A stretch of DNA of 64,000 nt from Bacillota bacterium (GTDB taxonomy: Bacteria > Bacillota > Sulfobacillia > JACIYH01). The notes below the pieces were generated by a model. It worked only from the letters and a program-made list of their open reading frames with translations, searched no databases and was not told the DNA's origin. Location: NCBI GenBank assembly GCA_030019365.1, contig JASEFA010000001.1, forward strand, positions 186,001 through 250,000, written 5' to 3'. Each line of letters starts with the position of its first letter. Within the stretch, counting starts at the first letter, position 1. Position numbers and translations under genes: made by a program. Shown piece after piece: positions 46,160 to 55,150 of this stretch.

Positions 46160-46372
46160 TCAGCGCAGGAGCGGCACCACCCGTCCGGGCTGCAGGTCGG
46201 GGCGCAGGAAGTCGGCCGGGTCGGTGGAGATGAGCCTCACCACGCGGGCCTGGGTGGCGGAAAGCGGCTCCACCAGCAGGCGCTTCCCGTGGTAGGTGAT
46301 CTCGACGATCTCGCGGTCGTAGCTGCGGGGATCGACCATCACCGCTTCTTCCGCCATCGGCGTCCACAGCAT
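46160..46372 (-). CDS. ylzJ: YlzJ-like protein
   Basis: 70-residue protein matching the YlzJ family by its opening MLWTPMAEEAV, then EITYHGKRLLVEPLSATQARVVRLISTDPADFL and PGRVVPLLR at the end. Function unknown. ATG lies six bases after the tepA stop and its ribosome binding site (GAGGTGAAGGG) overlaps the tepA end. In Bacillus ylzJ lies between tepA and spoIIIE, as here. Confidence 0.85.
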   Translation of the reverse strand: MLWTPMAEEAVMVDPRSYDREIVEITYHGKRLLVEPLSATQARVVRLISTDPADFLRPDLQPGRVVPLLR

Positions 46373-46378
46373 GACCCT

Positions 46379-47302
46379 TCACCTCTGCTCCGGCGCCTGC
46401 GTGCGCTCCCTTTTCGCGGCGGCTCGTTGCTTCTTCGCGGCGGCGCGCCGCTTTTCCGCCGCGGCCCGGCGCCTCTCCGCTGCAGCCGCCTGCTTCCGCT
46501 CGGCGATCAGCTGCTCCAGTCTGACCAGGGCTTCGCGAAGGCCCCCCACTTCGTCTATGAGGCCAATGTCTACGGCATCCTTGCCCACCAGCACGGTGCC
46601 GATGTCGCGGGCCAGCTCGCCGGTGCGGAACATGAGCTCCCGGTATTTCTCTTCCGTGATGCGAGAGTGGCTCACCACGAACTTGACCACCCGGTCCTGC
46701 ATCTTCTCCAGGTACTCGAAGGTTTGGGGCACCCCGATGATCATGCCGCTCAGCCGGATGGGGTGCACGGTAACGGTGGCCGTGGTGGCGATGAAGGAGT
46801 GGTCGCAGGCGATGGCCAGGGGCATCCCGATGGAATGGCCGCCGCCCAGCACCAGGGATACGCGGGGCTTCTTCATGGAGGCCAGCATCTCGGCGATGGC
46901 CAGCCCGGCTTCCACATCCCCGCCCACGGTGTTGAGGATCACCAGCAGTCCCTCGATGGATTCGCTTTGCTCGACCGCCACCAGCTGGGGCAGGACATGC
47001 TCGTATTTTGTGGTCTTGTTTTGGGAGGGGAGCAGGATGTGCCCTTCGATCTGGCCCACCACCACCAGGCAGTGGATGTTGCTGGGCACCCCGGGAACGG
47101 AGCTGTCCTCCGCCCAAGCTGCAGCCGGGGCCGGGACGGGCTTGTCGGGTGGGCGCCGGCGCCGGCGGTCCGGAGCGGGTGCCCGGGGAGCCGGCGCGGG
47201 CACCCCGGGGGCCGTGCCGGGTGGCAGCGGCCCGTTGGGCACTTCGCGCACCGGGATGGTGGTACCGGGTTCGGGTGATGGGGCCGGGTCGGGCTGGCTC
47301 AC
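46379..47302 (-). CDS. tepA: TepA/YlfB, ClpP-like protease homologue
   Basis: 307 residues. Residues about 75-260 are a ClpP/SppA-like fold: [39 protein letters not shown], and [16 protein letters not shown] with the catalytic-type serine in GHSIGMP. TepA is called translocation-enhancing in Bacillus and may digest signal peptides or membrane-associated proteins. An N-terminal proline-rich stretch and a C-terminal tail of [19 protein letters not shown] type are likely disordered or nucleic-acid binding. GTG 47302 follows GGGAGGAG. Confidence 0.88.
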   Translation of the reverse strand: MSQPDPAPSPEPGTTIPVREVPNGPLPPGTAPGVPAPAPRAPAPDRRRRRPPDKPVPAPAAAWAEDSSVPGVPSNIHCLVVVGQIEGHILLPSQNKTTKYEHVLPQLVAVEQSESIEGLLVILNTVGGDVEAGLAIAEMLASMKKPRVSLVLGGGHSIGMPLAIACDHSFIATTATVTVHPIRLSGMIIGVPQTFEYLEKMQDRVVKFVVSHSRITEEKYRELMFRTGELARDIGTVLVGKDAVDIGLIDEVGGLREALVRLEQLIAERKQAAAAERRRAAAEKRRAAAKKQRAAAKRERTQAPEQR

Positions 47303-47428
47303 TCAACTCCTCCCATCGGTGACCGGGAGATGAGGCGCTACCGGGGCGCCGGACCTTAGTATCTCCCGCAGCTTTCGCCACGCGCGACGCCCCGGTGGCC
47401 GGTCGAAGCTGGAATCCGCATGAGACTA

Positions 47429-47457
47429 TTGCCACCGCTGGGCTTTCCCTGTATAAT
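47429..47457 (+). promoter_or_regulatory. Promoter of the aro operon
   Basis: TTGCCA (47429-47434), 17-bp spacer and a perfect TATAAT (47452-47457). It lies 190 bp upstream of the aroH start on the same strand, in the space divergent from tepA, and is the best sigma-A-type promoter I see in the window. Confidence 0.75.
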
Positions 47458-47463
47458 GCCGGC

Positions 47464-47646
47464 CAGGGAGGACGGCAGGTTCCTCGCCCCGCTACCGGGC
47501 CGGTGGCACGGGCCGCCTGGGGGCGGGGGAATACGGCGGTAGGACGGTAGGGCGGTAGGGGCCGGCAGTGAAAGCTCTGGCACCCCCTACGGGTGCTTTG
47601 CGTTTCCGGACCCGCCGCGCGCCGCGGGGAGGTGGGTGTTGCGGCC
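47464..47646 (+). promoter_or_regulatory. Leader of the aro operon with candidate attenuator hairpin
   Basis: About 180 bp of transcribed leader. It holds three closely spaced CGGTAGG elements (about 47537-47560) and a hairpin GCACCC-cctac-GGGTGC at 47580-47596 followed by TTTGCGTTT. It could be an attenuator. A T-box was considered, but there is no convincing specifier stem or GGUGGNACCGCG element. Confidence 0.4.
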
Positions 47647-48048
47647 GTGGGAGGCGACGTTGCGGTACGCGGAGTCCGGGGAGCTACGGTGATCCCATCT
47701 GACGTGGCTCTGGCCCCGGGGGCGGTGCGGGATTTACTCAAAGCCATGGTGGAGGCCAACGGGATCGCAGTGGAAGACCTGGCTGTGGTTCTGTTCAGCT
47801 TTCCCCCCGAACTGGCAGAGCTCCGGGCGGCGCAAGCCGCCCGGGAGATGGGCTGGGACCGGGTGCCCCTGTTCGAACTCGATCAGCCCGCGCGCGCGGA
47901 CGACCTGCCCCGGTGCCTGCGGGTGCTGTTCCTCTGGAACACCCGGCGCTCCCAGGGGGAAATCGTGCACGTATACCGGGGCGAGGCGGCTCGCCTGCGC
48001 CCGGACCTGGCCGGTCGGCCGGCGGGAGAGGAGGAGACCCTGTCATGA
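47647..48048 (+). CDS. aroH: Chorismate mutase AroH-type
   Basis: Converts chorismate to prephenate. The family marks are VRGVRGATVIPSD near the start (active-site Arg), DLAVVLFSFPPELAELRAAQAARE, LPRCLRVLFLWNT and IVHVYRGEAARLRPDL at the end, which match the trimeric AroH fold of Bacillus. GTG at 47647 is chosen because the family start (VAVRGVRGA) lies seven residues downstream; GGGAGG is about 14 bases before. GTG at 47593 would add 18 residues. Overlaps the next gene as ATGA. First gene of the operon. Confidence 0.88.
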   Translation: MGGDVAVRGVRGATVIPSDVALAPGAVRDLLKAMVEANGIAVEDLAVVLFSFPPELAELRAAQAAREMGWDRVPLFELDQPARADDLPRCLRVLFLWNTRRSQGEIVHVYRGEAARLRPDLAGRPAGEEETLS

Positions 48049-49112
48049 TCGTCGTCATGTTGGCCGGGGCCACCGAAGGGGAGACGGAACAGGTGATCGC
48101 GGAGGTCCGCGGCCGGGGGCTGGAGGCCCACGTTTCCAGGGGGGAGAAGTGCACCGTCATCGGGGTGGTGGGGAACACGGCCGACGTCGACCCCGACGAC
48201 CTGGGCGCGCTGCCGGGAGTGGACCGGGTGGTGCGGGTGATGAAGCCCTACCGCCTCGCCCACCGGGAGGCCCGCCCGGAAGGGACGCGGGTGACCCTCA
48301 GGTGCGACGGCGGCAGCGTTACCGTGGGGGGCCGTGAGGTGGTGCTGGCGGCGGGGCCATGCGCGGTGGAGGACGAGCGCAGCCTGCTGGACACCGCCCG
48401 CGCGGTGCGCCGGGCGGGGGCGGTCATGCTGCGGGGAGGTGCCTTCAAGCCCAGGACTTCCCCCTACAGCTTCCAGGGCCTGGAGCGGGAGGGGCTCCGG
48501 ATGCTGGCCCGCGCCCGGGACGAAACGGGGCTGGCCGTCGTCACCGAGGTCATGGCGCCCGAACAGGTGCCCCTGGTGGCGGCCTGGGCCGACGTGCTCC
48601 AGATCGGAACCCGCAACATGTTCAACTATCCCCTGCTCAGGGCCGTGGGCAGGAGCGAGCGCCCCGTCCTGCTCAAGCGGGGCATGATGGCCACCATTGA
48701 GGAGTGGTTGCTGGCGGCCGAATATATCCTGGCAGAGGGAAATCCCAACGTGATCCTGTGCGAGCGGGGAATCCGCACTTTTGAAGGTTTCACCCGCAAC
48801 ACGCTGGACCTGAGCGCGGTGCCGGTGGTGAAATCCCTTTCCCACCTGCCGGTCTGGGTGGACCCCAGTCACGGTACCGGCCGGGCCGATCTGGTGATCC
48901 CCATGGCGCGGGCGGCGGTAGCGGCCGGCGCCGACGGGTTGCTGGTGGAGGTGCACGGTTCCCCGGTCAGCGCCCGTTCCGACGGAGCCCAGTCCCTCAC
49001 TCCCGATCAGTTCCACCGCCTAGTGGAGGAGTGCCGGCTGGTGGCGGACGCACTGGGCCGCAGCCTGGCCGCACCCCGCCTGGAGGTGGCCAGCCGGGAG
49101 GCGGCCAGCTGA
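48045..49112 (+). CDS. aroF: DAHP synthase (3-deoxy-7-phosphoheptulonate synthase)
   Basis: First step of the shikimate pathway: phosphoenolpyruvate plus erythrose 4-phosphate to DAHP. 355 residues. N-terminal ~70 residues are a ferredoxin-like regulatory domain (MIVVMLAGATEGETEQVIAEV), as in Thermotoga-type enzymes, where it allows Tyr/Phe inhibition. The catalytic barrel has AAGPCAVED (metal Cys), LRGGAFKPRTSPYSFQGL, QIGTRNMFNYPLL, LLKRGM and VWVDPSHGTGRADL. Overlaps aroH (ATGA) and tyrA (one base). Confidence 0.95.
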   Translation: MIVVMLAGATEGETEQVIAEVRGRGLEAHVSRGEKCTVIGVVGNTADVDPDDLGALPGVDRVVRVMKPYRLAHREARPEGTRVTLRCDGGSVTVGGREVVLAAGPCAVEDERSLLDTARAVRRAGAVMLRGGAFKPRTSPYSFQGLEREGLRMLARARDETGLAVVTEVMAPEQVPLVAAWADVLQIGTRNMFNYPLLRAVGRSERPVLLKRGMMATIEEWLLAAEYILAEGNPNVILCERGIRTFEGFTRNTLDLSAVPVVKSLSHLPVWVDPSHGTGRADLVIPMARAAVAAGADGLLVEVHGSPVSARSDGAQSLTPDQFHRLVEECRLVADALGRSLAAPRLEVASREAAS

Positions 49113-50071
49113 TGGACCAAGGCGGGGTCGACCCCTTCTTTGGCTGGAAAGAGCGGGCGGTGGCGGTGATCGGCCTGGGGCTGATGGGTGGCTCCTGGGC
49201 GGCGGCCGCCCGGACCCTGGTGGGGGGCCTGCAGGGGTGTGATCCTCTTCCTGAAGCGCGGGCGGGCGCCCTGGCCCGCGGGCTGGTCGATGCGGCCTGG
49301 GAGAAGCCGGGGCCCTGGCTGGGAGAGTGCAGCCTGGTGGTGATGGCGGTACCTCCGGGGGTCGCCGGAGGGGTAGCGGCGGACTGCCTGAGGTGGATGA
49401 AACCGGGATCCATCCTGAGCGACCTGTGCAGCGTCAAGAAGGTGGTGGTCGAGGAGGTGGGGCCCCTGCTCGGGGGCACCGGGGTGAGCTACGTGCCCGG
49501 CCATCCCCTGGCGGGGAGGGAGACGTCGGGCCTGGACGCGGCCCGGGCAGACCTCTTCCGGGGCGCCGCCTGCGTGCTGTGCGATCCCCTTCCCGCCGGG
49601 GAGGGGGAGGGAGCCTGGGGCCAGGTGGCGGAGCTGGTGCGGGCCATGGGAGCCCGGCCCTTGCGCCTGGGGGCGGCCGAGCACGACCGCCTGGTGGCGG
49701 CTTCCAGCCACCTGCCCTACCTGGTGGCGGTAGCACTGGCCCGGCTGGCCGGAGCCCTGGATGCCGGCGGGGTACCGGCCACCGCCCTGGTTTCCTCGGG
49801 TTTCCGGGATACCACCCGGGTGGCCCTGTCTCCGCCCCGGCTCTGGGCGGAGATCCTGGCAGGTAACCCGTGGCTGGGCGAGGTGGCCGGCATGCTGCTC
49901 GCCGAGCTGAAGACTCTCCTGGAGGCCACCCGGCAGGGAGGTGACGGGCTGGTGCGACTGCTGGAAGAAGGCCGGGCGGTGCGGGAGCTGATCGGGCGGC
50001 ACCCGTCTGAGGAACCCGGGATGCCCCCAGTGGCCACCGGAGATTCTCCCCGGGGGGAGGGAGCGAGGTGA
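49112..50071 (+). CDS. tyrA: Prephenate dehydrogenase
   Basis: NAD(P)+-dependent step to 4-hydroxyphenylpyruvate (tyrosine branch). 319 residues. Rossmann motif VAVIGLGLMGGSWA at about residues 17-30, CSLVVMAVPPG, DLCSVKKVVVEE, and the substrate loop YVPGHPLAGRETSG. C-terminal helical dimer domain follows. No ACT domain is visible. ATG 49112 shares its first base with the DAHP synthase stop; the end overlaps the aroA GTG by four bases. Confidence 0.94.
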   Translation: MDQGGVDPFFGWKERAVAVIGLGLMGGSWAAAARTLVGGLQGCDPLPEARAGALARGLVDAAWEKPGPWLGECSLVVMAVPPGVAGGVAADCLRWMKPGSILSDLCSVKKVVVEEVGPLLGGTGVSYVPGHPLAGRETSGLDAARADLFRGAACVLCDPLPAGEGEGAWGQVAELVRAMGARPLRLGAAEHDRLVAASSHLPYLVAVALARLAGALDAGGVPATALVSSGFRDTTRVALSPPRLWAEILAGNPWLGEVAGMLLAELKTLLEATRQGGDGLVRLLEEGRAVRELIGRHPSEEPGMPPVATGDSPRGEGAR

Positions 50072-51453
50072 GCGCGGTCACGGTGCATCCGGCCGGGAGG
50101 GGCCTGGAAGGAACGGTGGAACTGCCCGGCGACAAGTCCATTTCGCACCGGGCGGCCGTCCTGGCGGCCATGGCCGAAGGGGAGTCTTCCATCGGAGGGT
50201 TTTCGCCCAGCGACGATTGCGCCCGTACGCTGGCGGCACTGCAGGCCATGGGAGTCCGGATGGACTGGCAGGACGCCGTCCTGGTGGTGCGGGGCAGCGG
50301 TCCCGCCTGGGGCGAGCCGGCCGGGGTGATCGACCTGGGCAACTCGGGGACCAGCATGCGTCTCCTGGCGGGGGTGCTGGCGGGAGTGGCCGGGTTCCGG
50401 GTGCTGGACGGGGACGATTCCCTGCGCCGCCGCCCCATGGGGCGGGTGGTGCATCCCTTGCGGGAGATGGGCGCACATATCGACGGGCGCCAGGAGGGCA
50501 ACCTGGCTCCCCTGGCCGTCCGGGGCGGGCGCCTGACCGGGAGGGCCTTCACCCTGAACGTGGCCAGCGCCCAGGTGAAGTCGGGCCTGCTGCTGGCAGG
50601 ACTGCTGGCCGCCGGTGAGACGCGGGTGGAAGAACCCCTTCCCACGCGCGACCACACCGAGCGCATGCTGCCTCTGGCCGGCGTCGCCGTGCGCCGCCGG
50701 GGGCGCGAGGTGGGGCTGGCCGGTCCCGCCCGTCTCCATGGTTTCGACGTGCGGGTGCCGGGTGATCCTTCGGCGGCGGCGTTCCTGGTGGTGGCCGCCT
50801 GCCTGGTGCCGGGAAGTCGCGTGATACTGCCCGGGGTGGGGCTCAACCCGCGTCGCACCGGCTTCCTGGGTGTCCTTTCCCGCATGGGTGCCCGGATCGA
50901 GGTGATGGGTGCCCCAGGGGCGGGCGGGCCCGCCCGGGGCGGCCCTGGTGGAACCGGCCCGGGCGAGCGCGCAGCAGGGGAGCCGGCCGGTGACCTGGAG
51001 GTGCGCGCTTGCGGGTTGCGGGCCACCGAGATCGGCCCCGAGGAGGTGCCCTCCCTCATAGACGAATTGCCGGTGCTGGCCGTGGCCGCCTGCGCCGCCC
51101 GGGGGGTTACCCGGGTGCGCGGGGCAGCAGAGCTGCGGGTCAAGGAGAGCGACCGCCTGGCGGCGGTGGCCGGGGAGCTCGGCCGTCTGGGGGCGCGCAT
51201 CACGGAGCTGCCCGATGGCTGGATCATCGAGGGGCCCTGCCGGTTGCGGGGAGGCACGGTTTGCTCCCGGGGCGACCACCGGCTGGCCATGGCCTGGGCG
51301 GTGGCGGGCCTCATCGCATCGGATGCGGTGCGGGTGACCGGGGCAGAAGCGGTGGCGGTCTCCTACCCCCGGTTCTTCGCCCACCTGGATGCCCTGGGAG
51401 CCCGCATCGATACTGAAGACGACGGAGGCGGCGGGCATGGATGGAGGGGGTAA
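50068..51453 (+). CDS. aroA: EPSP synthase (3-phosphoshikimate 1-carboxyvinyltransferase)
   Basis: Adds an enolpyruvyl group from PEP to shikimate 3-phosphate. 461 residues, about 30 longer than usual. Conserved blocks: LPGDKSISHRAAVLA, DLGNSGTSMRLLAG, DGDDSLRRRPMGRV, ELPVLAVAACAARG, LRVKESDRLAAVA and GDHRLAMAWAV. The extra length is a Gly/Pro/Arg-rich insertion at about 285-308, between MGAPGAGGPARGGPG and GDLEVRACG, probably a surface loop. GTG 50068 overlaps tyrA; its end overlaps aroE by 17 bases. Confidence 0.96.
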   Translation: MSAVTVHPAGRGLEGTVELPGDKSISHRAAVLAAMAEGESSIGGFSPSDDCARTLAALQAMGVRMDWQDAVLVVRGSGPAWGEPAGVIDLGNSGTSMRLLAGVLAGVAGFRVLDGDDSLRRRPMGRVVHPLREMGAHIDGRQEGNLAPLAVRGGRLTGRAFTLNVASAQVKSGLLLAGLLAAGETRVEEPLPTRDHTERMLPLAGVAVRRRGREVGLAGPARLHGFDVRVPGDPSAAAFLVVAACLVPGSRVILPGVGLNPRRTGFLGVLSRMGARIEVMGAPGAGGPARGGPGGTGPGERAAGEPAGDLEVRACGLRATEIGPEEVPSLIDELPVLAVAACAARGVTRVRGAAELRVKESDRLAAVAGELGRLGARITELPDGWIIEGPCRLRGGTVCSRGDHRLAMAWAVAGLIASDAVRVTGAEAVAVSYPRFFAHLDALGARIDTEDDGGGGHGWRG

Positions 51454-52357
51454 GTGCTTTCTCATCGGGTATCCGGTGTCCCACAGTCTTTCGCCGGTGA
51501 TGTTCCAGGCGGCATTTCGAGCCCTGGGGCTGGACTGGAGCTATGAGGCCGTGCCCGTGCCTCCGGGCGGGGCGGGGGAGGTGCTGCGCGGCCTGGGGGA
51601 TGAGGGGGCGCTGGGGGTCAATGTCACCATGCCCCTCAAGCAGGAGGTCCTCGCCCACGCCGCCCTGGTTACCCCGCGGGCACGGCTGGTGGGGGCGGCA
51701 AACACTCTTACCCTACTTCCCGGTACGGGATGGGAAGCTGACAACACCGACTGGCCGGGGCTGGGACGGGCCATCGCCGAGGTGGCAGACCGCGGCCGGC
51801 TGGCGGGGGGCCGGGGGGTGGTGTTCGGGGCGGGGGGCGCGGCCGCTGCGGCGGCATTCTGCCTGAGGGAAATGGGGCTGGCCGTGGTGGTGGTGAACCG
51901 GGACCGGAGCCGGGGGGAAGAGCTGGCCCGGAGGGTGGGAGGATGGTACCTGCCCTGGGGGGACGGGGCGCTCCCGGATGCCCTGGCGGGGGCGGCGGTG
52001 GTGGTGAATGCCACCCCCCTGGGCATGGGGGACCGGACCCCCGGGAGGGCCGGGGAAGGCCCCGGGAGCGCCGCCCCCGCGGGCAGGGGAGATTTGAGGG
52101 GAGATAGCCCGTTACCGGCGGAGGTGTCGGTCGCGCCTGGCTGCGTGGCCTGCGACCTGGTGTACCACCCCGTGGAAACGGAGTTCCTCAGGAGAGCCCG
52201 GGCGCAGGGCGCCCTGTTGGTCACCGGCCTGGCCGTCCTCCTCTGGCAGGGCGTGCTGGCCCTGGAGAGATGGACGGGCCGGGATGCGCCGGTGGGCGTC
52301 ATGCGCGGAGCCCTGGAGGGCGCCGTGGAAGGAGGACGGGCGCCTTGCGTTACCTGA
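51437..52357 (+). CDS. aroE: Shikimate dehydrogenase
   Basis: Reduces 3-dehydroshikimate with NADPH. 306 residues. Shikimate-binding GYPVSHSLSPVMFQAAF, catalytic-region NVTMPLKQEVL, ANTL and NTDWPGLGRA are present; the cofactor motif is VFGAGGAAAAAAF (glycine loop) with VVVNRDRSRG after. NATPLGMG and CVACDLVYHPVETEFL follow. A Gly/Pro-rich insert (TPGRAGEGPGSAAPAGRGD) lengthens the region after NATPLGMG. ATG 51437 begins inside aroA. Confidence 0.95.
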   Translation: MDGGGKCFLIGYPVSHSLSPVMFQAAFRALGLDWSYEAVPVPPGGAGEVLRGLGDEGALGVNVTMPLKQEVLAHAALVTPRARLVGAANTLTLLPGTGWEADNTDWPGLGRAIAEVADRGRLAGGRGVVFGAGGAAAAAAFCLREMGLAVVVVNRDRSRGEELARRVGGWYLPWGDGALPDALAGAAVVVNATPLGMGDRTPGRAGEGPGSAAPAGRGDLRGDSPLPAEVSVAPGCVACDLVYHPVETEFLRRARAQGALLVTGLAVLLWQGVLALERWTGRDAPVGVMRGALEGAVEGGRAPCVT

Positions 52358-53469
52358 CGGCAGGAGATTCCCACGGTCCCGGCCTGGTGGTGATCGTGGA
52401 TGGAGTTCCCGCCGGCATCCCCCTGGTTCCCGCCCACATCGAGCAGGACCTGGACCGCCGCCGGGTGGGATACGGGCGGTCCGGCCGCATGGCCGCCGAG
52501 ACGGAAGAGGTGCAGGTGTGGGGCGGCCTGTATCAGGGCCTGACCACGGGAGCTCCCCTGGGGATCCTCATCCCCAACCGGGTGGGAGCCAGGGTGGCGG
52601 GTCCCGAGGTCTACCGCATCCCCCGCCCGGGCCATGCCGACCTGGCCGGATTCCTGAAATACTCTCCTCCTGACCTGCAGCCCGTACAGGAGCGCGCCAG
52701 CGCCCGCGAGACCGCCGCCCGCTGCGCCGCGGGAGCGGTGGCCAGGAGGCTGCTGGAGGAGATGGGCGTGCGGGTATTCAGCCTGGTCACCGGCATCGGC
52801 AGCGCGGGCGGGGATGGCCGGCCGGGCCAGGAGGTCGAGGACGCCGTCAGCGGACGAGAGGTGGACTGGGACGATCTGGCTGCCCGAGCGGAGGCATCTC
52901 CCCTGCGCTGCCCGTGGGAGGACCGGGCCCGGGCCATGCGGGAAGAAATCGACAGGGCTATGAGCGCGGGCGACACCCTGGGCGGTACCTTCGTGGTGGT
53001 GGCCACCGGGGTACCCGCCGGGCTGGGGAGCTACGTTCAGGCGGACAGGCGCCTGGACGGCCGCCTGGCGGCGGCGGTGATGTCCATCCCGGCCATCAAG
53101 GGGGTGGAGGTGGGGATGGGTTTCGCCCTGGCTACCCTGGCGGGGTCGCATGCCCACGACCCCATCCTGCCCGGGCTGGGTCGGGCGGGCAACCGCGCCG
53201 GGGGCCTGGAAGGCGGGGTGACCAATGGCCAGCCCCTCCTGGTGAGGGCGGCCATGAAACCCATACCCACCCTGCCGGGCGGCCTGCCCTCCGTGGACCT
53301 GGTTACCGGGCAGGAGGCACAGGCACCCGCCCAGCGGGCCGACGTGTGCGCCGTTCCCGCCGCCGCCGTGGTGGCCGAAGCTGCCGTCGCCTGGGAGCTG
53401 GCCCGCGCCGTCCTGGAACGCTACGGAGGAGACCGGGTGGGGGATATCAGGGCGGGGCTCGGCAGATGA
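52345..53469 (+). CDS. aroC: Chorismate synthase
   Basis: Forms chorismate from EPSP with reduced FMN. 374 residues. Opens LRYLTAGDSHGPGL, the family signature, then DLDRRRVGYGRSGRM, RPGHADLAGFLKY, ERASARETAARCAAGAVAR and KGVEVGMGF. TTG 52345 is the start: GGAGG lies about ten bases upstream and the conserved N-terminus begins directly. It overlaps the end of aroE by 13 bases and aroK as ATGA. Confidence 0.95.
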   Translation: MRYLTAGDSHGPGLVVIVDGVPAGIPLVPAHIEQDLDRRRVGYGRSGRMAAETEEVQVWGGLYQGLTTGAPLGILIPNRVGARVAGPEVYRIPRPGHADLAGFLKYSPPDLQPVQERASARETAARCAAGAVARRLLEEMGVRVFSLVTGIGSAGGDGRPGQEVEDAVSGREVDWDDLAARAEASPLRCPWEDRARAMREEIDRAMSAGDTLGGTFVVVATGVPAGLGSYVQADRRLDGRLAAAVMSIPAIKGVEVGMGFALATLAGSHAHDPILPGLGRAGNRAGGLEGGVTNGQPLLVRAAMKPIPTLPGGLPSVDLVTGQEAQAPAQRADVCAVPAAAVVAEAAVAWELARAVLERYGGDRVGDIRAGLGR

Positions 53470-55055
53470 AGATCTACCTGGTCGGTCCCACCGGTGCGGG
53501 TAAGACCACCATCGGTCAGATTGTGGCGTCCCGTCTGCGCCTGCCCTTCCTGGATGCCGACGAGCTGATCGCGGTGCGGGCGGGGAAGTCCATCGCGGAC
53601 ATTTTCGCCCGTGAGGGTGAGCAGGGCTTCCGGCACCGGGAGAGAGAGGCGGTGCGGGTGATCGCGGAGCTGGGGAGCGCGGTGGTGGCCCTGGGGGGCG
53701 GAGCCGTCCTCGACCCGGGCGTCCGGGAGTTGCTGGGGCGATCGGGCCGGGTGGTGGCGCTGGAGGAGGACCCCGACGTCCTGGTGGAGCGCATCCGTCG
53801 CTCGCCCCGCCCGGGCCTCCCCGATCCCTCCCACCCCGCCTTCGCCGGCGAGGCCCGGCGGGCCGTATGCAAGCGGATGGATGCCGCGCGCGGGTTGGGT
53901 CCGGCGGTGACCGTGACCGGCCTCGGGCCGGAAGAAGCCGCTGCCCGGGTACTGGCTGATCTGGGCGCCGGCCTCCGCCGGCGCCCAGCCCCGGGCTCCT
54001 GGGAGATGGGGGTCCGGGCGGGCGGAGTGGAGTGCCTGGTGCGGGGGGAGCCGGGCGGGGTGGCTGGTGCCCGATTGGAGGCTCCGGGCCGGGGGGCTTC
54101 GGCCCTGCTGGTGGTGAGTTCCCCGCTGCCCTACTCTCTCTACGGGGCGCGCCTGGTAGCGCGGTGGAGGGAGCAGGGGCGGGCCGTGGGCGTGTCGCTC
54201 GTCCCCGATGGGGAGGGGGCCAAGAGGTCGCGCTGGTTGAGGTACCTGTGGGAGACCTGGGCCCGTCACCGGGCGGACCGGGAGGCCTGGGTGGTGGCCG
54301 TGGGCGGGGGTGCGGTGAGCGACCTGGCCGGCCTGGCCGCCGCCACCTATCTGCGCGGCATACCCTGGGTGGTGATACCCACCACTCTCCTCGCCCAGGT
54401 GGATGCCTCCCTGGGTGGCAAGGTGGCCATCGATCTGCCCCGGGGCAAGAACCTGGTGGGTGCTTTCTGGCAGCCGCGGGCGGTCCACGTGGATGTGGAG
54501 GTGCTGGGCAGCCTCCCGCCGCCCCAGGTCCGTTCAGGCCTGGCCGAGGTGGTGAAGGGCGCCGTCCTGGAGGGAGAGGACTTCCTCCGGCTCCTGGAGG
54601 CACAGGTCGACCGCCTGCTTGCGGCCGACCCGGATGTCCTCACGGAGGTGGTGCGACGCTGCCTGGCTCTCAAGGGGGCTCTGGTGGAGAGGGACGAACG
54701 GGAGCAGGGGCCACGCCAGCTTCTCAACCTGGGCCACACGGTGGGCCATGCCCTGGAGCGGGAGACGGGATGGGACCACGGCCGGGCGGTGGCGGTGGGC
54801 CTGGTGGCGGCGTGCGAGCTGGCCGGGGCCGGGGAGCTGGCCGCGCGGGTACGGACCCTGCTCCTGCGGCTGGGGTTGCCCGTGGCCATGCCGGCGAGAC
54901 TTGCGGGCAGGGTGGAGCGGCGCATGGGATGGGACAAGAAGGTCAGGGAGGGCCAGCCCCGCTTCGTGCTGCCCCATAGCCCGGGGGAGGTGAGCTTTGG
55001 CGTGGCCGTGGAGACAGGACGGCTGCGGGAAGTCCTGCGGAGGCTGGAAGAGTGA
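53466..55055 (+). CDS. aroKB: Fused shikimate kinase / 3-dehydroquinate synthase
   Basis: Bifunctional protein, 529 residues. Residues 1-165 are shikimate kinase: GPTGAGKTTIGQ (Walker A), LDADELIAVRAGKSIADIF, and ALGGGAVLDP. Residues about 180-529 are 3-dehydroquinate synthase: VPDGEGAKR, AVGGGAVSDLAGLAAATYLRG (NAD loop), PTTLLAQVDASLGGKVAIDLP, KNLVGAFWQP, and the zinc ligands in NLGHTVGHALE and WDHGRAVAVG. Separate genes are usual in Bacillota; AroKB fusions are known in Thermotoga. There is no stop or start between the halves. ATG 53466 overlaps aroC; the end overlaps no real start but lies near aroQ. Confidence 0.95.
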   Translation: MKIYLVGPTGAGKTTIGQIVASRLRLPFLDADELIAVRAGKSIADIFAREGEQGFRHREREAVRVIAELGSAVVALGGGAVLDPGVRELLGRSGRVVALEEDPDVLVERIRRSPRPGLPDPSHPAFAGEARRAVCKRMDAARGLGPAVTVTGLGPEEAAARVLADLGAGLRRRPAPGSWEMGVRAGGVECLVRGEPGGVAGARLEAPGRGASALLVVSSPLPYSLYGARLVARWREQGRAVGVSLVPDGEGAKRSRWLRYLWETWARHRADREAWVVAVGGGAVSDLAGLAAATYLRGIPWVVIPTTLLAQVDASLGGKVAIDLPRGKNLVGAFWQPRAVHVDVEVLGSLPPPQVRSGLAEVVKGAVLEGEDFLRLLEAQVDRLLAADPDVLTEVVRRCLALKGALVERDEREQGPRQLLNLGHTVGHALERETGWDHGRAVAVGLVAACELAGAGELAARVRTLLLRLGLPVAMPARLAGRVERRMGWDKKVREGQPRFVLPHSPGEVSFGVAVETGRLREVLRRLEE

Positions 55056-55150
55056 GGCCGGGTGCAGGCAGGGAAGAGGGCGGCGCGAGCCAGGGCCAGG
55101 CACGGACCGGAAGAGGCGAGGAAGCAAGACGCGGTGGGGAGGTGAGGGCG

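Noticed and set aside
47490-47520. T-box-like GGTGGCAC in the aro leader
   Set aside because: The element is not followed by CCGCG, and there is no room for a specifier stem after the promoter.
51541-54603. 1020-residue minus-strand frame across the aro genes
   Set aside because: Antisense to well-supported aroE, aroC and aroKB; proline/arginine-rich with no motif.
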